Below, one piece after another: positions 59,821 to 64,000 of a stretch of 64,000 nucleotides of DNA. Below the pieces are notes generated by a model. The model saw only the letters and a program-made list of their open reading frames with translations, searched no databases and was not told the DNA's origin. The position numbers and the translations under genes are program-made. This DNA is from an uncultured Tidjanibacter sp. (GTDB lineage: Bacteria; Bacteroidota; Bacteroidia; Bacteroidales; Rikenellaceae), in contig CALVCL010000003.1 of the NCBI GenBank assembly GCA_944326085.1, positions 62,001 through 126,000 on the forward strand. Direction: 5' to 3'. The stretch's first letter is position 1, and the number at the start of each line of letters is the position of its first letter.

Positions 59821-62800
59821 TTAGGATGCGCCGTGACAGTTCTTATATTTCTTGCCACTGCCGCAGGGACACGGGTCATTACGGCCGACCTTTTTCTCAA
59901 CATGTACCGGTGCAGGTTTACTCTTGTCGCCCTGACCGGCTGCTGCAGCTGCCTGCATACGCGATGCCTGTAGCTTTGACATATCAACCTTAGGACGTTC
60001 CTGCTGCTGAGGCCTATGCCTTACTCGGTCCTCGGGATTTGCATTCTCACGAACCGGAATATATCCCTTGTTGAGTATCGAAAGTTCATCACGGTTGCTC
60101 TTCTCAAGCATTGCACTGAAGAGGTTGTAAGACTCCAACTTGTAAATCAACAGCGGATCCTTCTGCTCGTAAGAAGCATTCTGAACACTCTGACGCAAAT
60201 CGTCCATCTGACGCAGATGATCACGCCAGTTGTCATCGATAGTGGTCAGCATCACAAGTTTGGTGAATATCTTGTATATCTCTGCACCGTTACTTTCAAT
60301 AGCCTTTTTCATATTGACAGGCACATTGTAGACAATCTTGCCGTTGGTTATCGGGATATAGATATTCTCAACCTGATCACCCTGCTTTTCGTATATCTGA
60401 CGCAGCACAGGCATTGCAGTGGCGGCAACAGACTGTGCTCTGCGCTCATATGCGTCATTAAGGTCGGCAGCAACAAGTTCCACGAGCTCCTCTTTCTTTG
60501 CATCGGCAAACTTCTGCTCATCGAAGGTAGGCTGCACGGCAACCTGACGTATCAACTCGAAGCTGAAATCCTCGAATGAACTTTCGCCGAAATTCTCGAC
60601 GAAAGATTCTGCAAAGTCGAGTACGATATTGTTGCGGTCGATATCTATTCTTTCACCCACAAGAGCATTCCTGCGGCGCGAATATATCACGGTACGCTGC
60701 GAATTCATAACGTCGTCATATTCAAGCAAACGCTTACGTATACCGAAGTTATTCTCTTCCACCTTCTTCTGGGCACGTTCAATAGCCTTGGTCATCATTC
60801 CGGCCTGTATCTCCTCGCCGTCTTTAAGCCCCATACGGTCCATCATAGCAGCGATACGCTCAGAACCGAACAATCGCATAAGGTCATCCTCGAGCGACAC
60901 GAAGAACTGCGACGAACCTGGGTCACCCTGACGCCCCGCACGGCCACGCAACTGACGGTCTACACGACGCGACTCGTGACGCTCCGTACCAACTATTGCC
61001 AAACCGCCGGCATCCTTAACTTCCTGCGGCAGCTTGATATCGGTACCACGACCTGCCATATTGGTTGCGATTGTCACCTGACCTGCACGACCGGCTTCAG
61101 CCACAACCTGTGCCTCCTGCTGGTGATACTTGGCATTAAGCACATTGTGCTTGATACCTCGCAACTTGAGCACTCGGCTGAGAAGTTCAGATACTTCCAC
61201 CGATGTGGTACCGACGAGAACCGGACGTCCTTCATTGACGAGCGATACTATCTCCTCGACAACAGCATTATACTTCTCTCGCTTTGTTTTGTATATCTTG
61301 TCATCCCTGTCTTCACGTATTACCGGTTTGTTGGTAGGAATGACAACGACATCGAGCTTGTATATATTCCAGAACTCTCCTGCTTCCGTTTCGGCCGTAC
61401 CGGTCATACCGGCAAGCTTGTGATACATACGGAAGTAATTCTGAAGAGTAATGGTTGCAAAAGTCTGCGTCGCAGCCTCTACCTTTACACGCTCCTTCGC
61501 CTCTATTGCCTGATGCAAACCGTCTGAATAGCGGCGGCCCTCCATGATACGGCCAGTCTGCTCGTCGACAATCTTAACCTTGTTGTCAATTACGACATAC
61601 TCGACATCCTTTTCGAACATACTGTATGCCTTGAGCAACTGATTTATAGTGTGCACACGCTCCGACTTGATAGCGTATTCATTTATAAGTTCATCCTTCT
61701 TGGCCGTTTTCTCTTCGGCGCTCATATTGCTCTTTTCTATGTCGGCAATAGCTGCACCTATGTCAGGCAATACGAAAAACTTGTCCTCACCCACATTGCG
61801 TGCGAGGAATTCATGCCCTTTGTCGGTAAGTTCCACCGAATTGAGTTTTTCGTCTATAACGAAAAACAATTCATCGGTAATTTCGGGCATGCGCCTATTG
61901 TTATCCTGCATGTAGACATTCTCTATCTTCTGCATGAGCGCCTTGTTGCCCTGTTCACTGAGGAACTTGATAAGCGGCTTGTATTTCGGGAGTCCCTTGT
62001 GTGCACGATACAGCAGAACACCTCCTTCGTCGGTATTGCCTTCGCCAATAAGTTTGCGGGCACGGCCGAGAAGGTCGTTAACGAAATTGCGCTGAACATT
62101 GTACAACTGCTCTATGAAACCGCGGTACTGGTCAAACAGCTGGTCATCGCCCTTGGGTACAGGACCAGATATGATAAGAGGTGTACGGGCATCGTCGATA
62201 AGCACGGAGTCGACCTCATCGACAATGGCAAAATGGTGTTTGCGCTGAACGAGGTCACCAGGCTGTATCGCCATGTTATCCCTCAAATAGTCAAAACCGA
62301 ACTCGTTATTAGTACCGAAAGTAATATCCGCCATGTAGGCTTTGCGGCGAGCGGTCGAATTAGGCTGATGATTGTCTATACAATCCACCGACAGTCCGTG
62401 GAATTCATACATCGGCCCCATCCACTCCGAGTCACGACGAGCCAAATAATCATTAACAGTAACGACATGCACGCCTTTGCCGGCCAGGGCATTCAGGAAT
62501 ACCGGAAGTGTTGCCACGAGGGTTTTACCTTCACCAGTTGCCATTTCTGCTATACGGCCCTTGTGGAGCACCACGCCGCCGAACAACTGTACATCGTAAT
62601 GCACCATATCCCACCTGATGACATTACCTCCAGCCGTCCAATGGTTGAAATACACAGCCTTGTCACCTTCTATCATCACGAAATCCTTCTTGGCAGCCAG
62701 GTCACGGTCGAACTGATTGGCCGTCACAACCACCTGTTCATTCTCAGCAAAACGGTGAGCCGTAGATTTCATGATAGCGAATGCCTCCGGCAATATCTCG

Positions 62801-63120
62801 TCGAGCTTCTGCTCTATCTTGTCATCTATGTCCTTTGTAAGTTTGTCTATCTCACGCGAATGACGTTCCTTATCATCCAACGATGTGTCCGGCAGTTCGA
62901 GCAACGCCTTCAGTTCTGAAATACGCTCCTCGTCAGGTCGTATCGTTTCGGCAATATCATGACGGAGGGCGGCACTGCGTGCACGCAATTCATCATTCGA
63001 CAGAGCGTCTATTTGTGGATAGAGAGCCAATATGCGATCAACGTAAGGCTGTATTTCCTTACGATCCTTATCGCTTTTGGTTCCGAAAAACGCTTTGATT
63101 ACTTTAGATAAAATATCCAT
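59821..63120 (-). CDS. secA: Preprotein translocase ATPase SecA
   Basis: 1099 residues, longer than E. coli SecA (901), as usual in Bacteroidota. Domains in order: NBD1 with [20 protein letters not shown] and [19 protein letters not shown], the preprotein-crosslinking domain, NBD2 ([34 protein letters not shown]), the helical scaffold, and a C-terminal zinc motif ([20 protein letters not shown]) preceded by a Pro/Gln-rich linker. It drives protein export through SecYEG. It is monocistronic. Codon bias indicates high expression. Confidence 0.97.
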   Translation of the reverse strand: MDILSKVIKAFFGTKSDKDRKEIQPYVDRILALYPQIDALSNDELRARSAALRHDIAETIRPDEERISELKALLELPDTSLDDKERHSREIDKLTKDIDDKIEQKLDEILPEAFAIMKSTAHRFAENEQVVVTANQFDRDLAAKKDFVMIEGDKAVYFNHWTAGGNVIRWDMVHYDVQLFGGVVLHKGRIAEMATGEGKTLVATLPVFLNALAGKGVHVVTVNDYLARRDSEWMGPMYEFHGLSVDCIDNHQPNSTARRKAYMADITFGTNNEFGFDYLRDNMAIQPGDLVQRKHHFAIVDEVDSVLIDDARTPLIISGPVPKGDDQLFDQYRGFIEQLYNVQRNFVNDLLGRARKLIGEGNTDEGGVLLYRAHKGLPKYKPLIKFLSEQGNKALMQKIENVYMQDNNRRMPEITDELFFVIDEKLNSVELTDKGHEFLARNVGEDKFFVLPDIGAAIADIEKSNMSAEEKTAKKDELINEYAIKSERVHTINQLLKAYSMFEKDVEYVVIDNKVKIVDEQTGRIMEGRRYSDGLHQAIEAKERVKVEAATQTFATITLQNYFRMYHKLAGMTGTAETEAGEFWNIYKLDVVVIPTNKPVIREDRDDKIYKTKREKYNAVVEEIVSLVNEGRPVLVGTTSVEVSELLSRVLKLRGIKHNVLNAKYHQQEAQVVAEAGRAGQVTIATNMAGRGTDIKLPQEVKDAGGLAIVGTERHESRRVDRQLRGRAGRQGDPGSSQFFVSLEDDLMRLFGSERIAAMMDRMGLKDGEEIQAGMMTKAIERAQKKVEENNFGIRKRLLEYDDVMNSQRTVIYSRRRNALVGERIDIDRNNIVLDFAESFVENFGESSFEDFSFELIRQVAVQPTFDEQKFADAKKEELVELVAADLNDAYERRAQSVAATAMPVLRQIYEKQGDQVENIYIPITNGKIVYNVPVNMKKAIESNGAEIYKIFTKLVMLTTIDDNWRDHLRQMDDLRQSVQNASYEQKDPLLIYKLESYNLFSAMLEKSNRDELSILNKGYIPVRENANPEDRVRHRPQQQERPKVDMSKLQASRMQAAAAAGQGDKSKPAPVHVEKKVGRNDPCPCGSGKKYKNCHGAS

Positions 63121-63162
63121 GTTTGTATTGTGTTTCCGTTATAGCTGGTAAATATACCTATT

Positions 63163-64000
63163 TTATCGGAAACAGAACATCTTACCGCTCTTTTTTATTA
63201 TACTTTTACCCACACTGCAATCGGTACAGCGACCCGAAACACAGTATTCATTACGCAGTTGCAGCAAAGCCTGAGTATCGAGTGCATTTTTAACAGGAAC
63301 ACCCACTCCACTCCAACTGCGTACGATGGCATTGTTTTCAGGTGGTATATCGGCAAGCAGGTCAAGAGCCGCATCTTTTAACAATGTTTTGCCTGTACTC
63401 TGCCCATACGCAAACATTACAGGAACAACAGCATTAATAGCCAACAAATCTGCCTTCTCAGAGCCTATACACCGCGGACAGCGTTCACCTGTGCCATCTG
63501 GGACATCATGAGTTGTCCAATACCACGACACCTCTACATCAAACAAACGGTATACATCGTTTCGAGTACGACAGTTCACCACACAATCAAACATGAAATC
63601 GCGTCTGGCAACAAACGATGCCAACTGCACTATGCGTGTCAACGGTCGATTATGCGTTCTCACACCGCCACGCTTCCACTCTACAGACTGCATTGGAATT
63701 ATATTATATTTCCGAGACAGATAAATATAATCATCACTGAGACATCTAACATAATCATCAAGATAGCAGTCGCCAAGCAATCCAGAGGTTCCAAGCAGCA
63801 ATGCCTCCACCAATTCCATAGTACTGCGCTCCCTCAATACCATCTGATATGTGGCACGACGAGCAAGTTCCATATACGGTTCCCTGTTGCGATTGCCGCC
63901 CATTGCACGGAACAGCATCGTATAAAGCGTCTGTGACCAATCGCCGCCGGACAATTCATATACCGACATCACATCGCCGCACTTACGATGCAAACGTTCA
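63163..64000 (-). CDS. DUF2851 family protein (5' end outside window)
   Basis: The C-terminal 279 or so residues of a DUF2851 protein (full length about 420); the frame is open to the window edge. Family features are GGDWSQTLYTMLFRAMGGNR, ELVEALLLGTSGLLGD, VPVMFAYGQSTG, and the terminal cysteines in NEYCVSGRCTDCSVGKSIIK (four Cys within 15 residues, likely a metal site). The function is unknown. A weak inverted repeat TGTTTCCG (63131-63138) with CGGAAACA (63167-63174) spans its stop codon and the secA leader. Confidence 0.88.
   Translation of the reverse strand, partial: ERLHRKCGDVMSVYELSGGDWSQTLYTMLFRAMGGNRNREPYMELARRATYQMVLRERSTMELVEALLLGTSGLLGDCYLDDYVRCLSDDYIYLSRKYNIIPMQSVEWKRGGVRTHNRPLTRIVQLASFVARRDFMFDCVVNCRTRNDVYRLFDVEVSWYWTTHDVPDGTGERCPRCIGSEKADLLAINAVVPVMFAYGQSTGKTLLKDAALDLLADIPPENNAIVRSWSGVGVPVKNALDTQALLQLRNEYCVSGRCTDCSVGKSIIKKSGKMFCFR

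Noticed and set aside
61651..62919. Plus-strand open frame of 422 codons inside secA
   Set aside because: Also in the aligned antisense frame; explained by codon bias. The predicted protein has no recognisable domain.
63131..63174. Terminator between the DUF2851 gene and secA
   Set aside because: The 8-bp stem has a long loop and lies partly inside the DUF2851 coding end with no T-run, so it is only noted and not called.

Overview
The window is an ordinary stretch of chromosome from an anaerobic member of the Bacteroidota, most likely order Bacteroidales; genus and family cannot be fixed from the sequence alone. The evidence is the recurring promoter pattern TTTG/TTG, about 20 nt, TAnnTTTG upstream of many genes, the lack of clear Shine-Dalgarno sites, the gene families present (DUF3109, DUF4294, DUF6029, DUF2851, Omp28, FeoAB fusion, one-chain GlyRS, long SecA, eukaryote-type branching enzyme) and the moderate GC content. 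A flavodiiron protein and a phosphofructokinase of the pyrophosphate type fit an anaerobe. About 56 protein genes and one tRNA-Pro(TGG) are present. There is no rRNA, CRISPR array, IS element, integrase or prophage, and no gene looks broken.

Layout. 1-4.4 kb: end of floA, then two divergent Omp85-type barrel genes. 4.5-6.0 kb: a MATE exporter with a structured leader. 6.0-10.0 kb (minus): yicC-gmk-nadD-TPR-ddl-DUF3109 housekeeping operon. 10.1-13.6 kb: serC-serA-DUF1015. 14.2-22.0 kb (minus): an envelope/secretion cluster (M6 metalloprotease, small lipoprotein, DUF6029 outer-membrane protein, two Omp28 lipoproteins). 22.2-26.6 kb: a GNAT gene, then an arsenical resistance operon (arsR, TlpA-like, arsF-like, arsG-like, small thioredoxin, arsP-like permease). 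26.6-29.2 kb: a membrane protein, tRNA-Pro, HutD-like protein and L,D-transpeptidase. 29.3-32.2 kb (minus): glutamine synthetase, def, ruvX. 32.3-37.1 kb: glyS-coaD-lpxD-ruvC-TlpA. 37.2-38.6 kb (minus): rsmA, DUF4294. 38.7-41.6 kb: fprA-thioesterase, pfk. 41.8-50.5 kb: acidic protein, ligA and the divergent addA/addB pair. 50.6-53.2 kb: feoAB and its small Cys-rich partner. 53.2-64.0 kb: glgB, POT peptide transporter, PhnP-like hydrolase, SDR, a secreted protein, secA, and the C-terminal part of a DUF2851 gene.

Nearly every transcription unit ends in a clean inverted repeat, often bidirectional between convergent genes and often overlapping the last stop codon. No intergenic gap exceeds 300 bp. 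The parts most worth a second look are the ars operon with two ArsR-type operators and an altered thioredoxin motif, the serC-serA-DUF1015 operon, the M6/DUF6029/Omp28 cluster, the MATE leader, and a perfect palindrome that places two -7 boxes back to back between DUF4294 and fprA. I did not find a clear new defence or mobile system.
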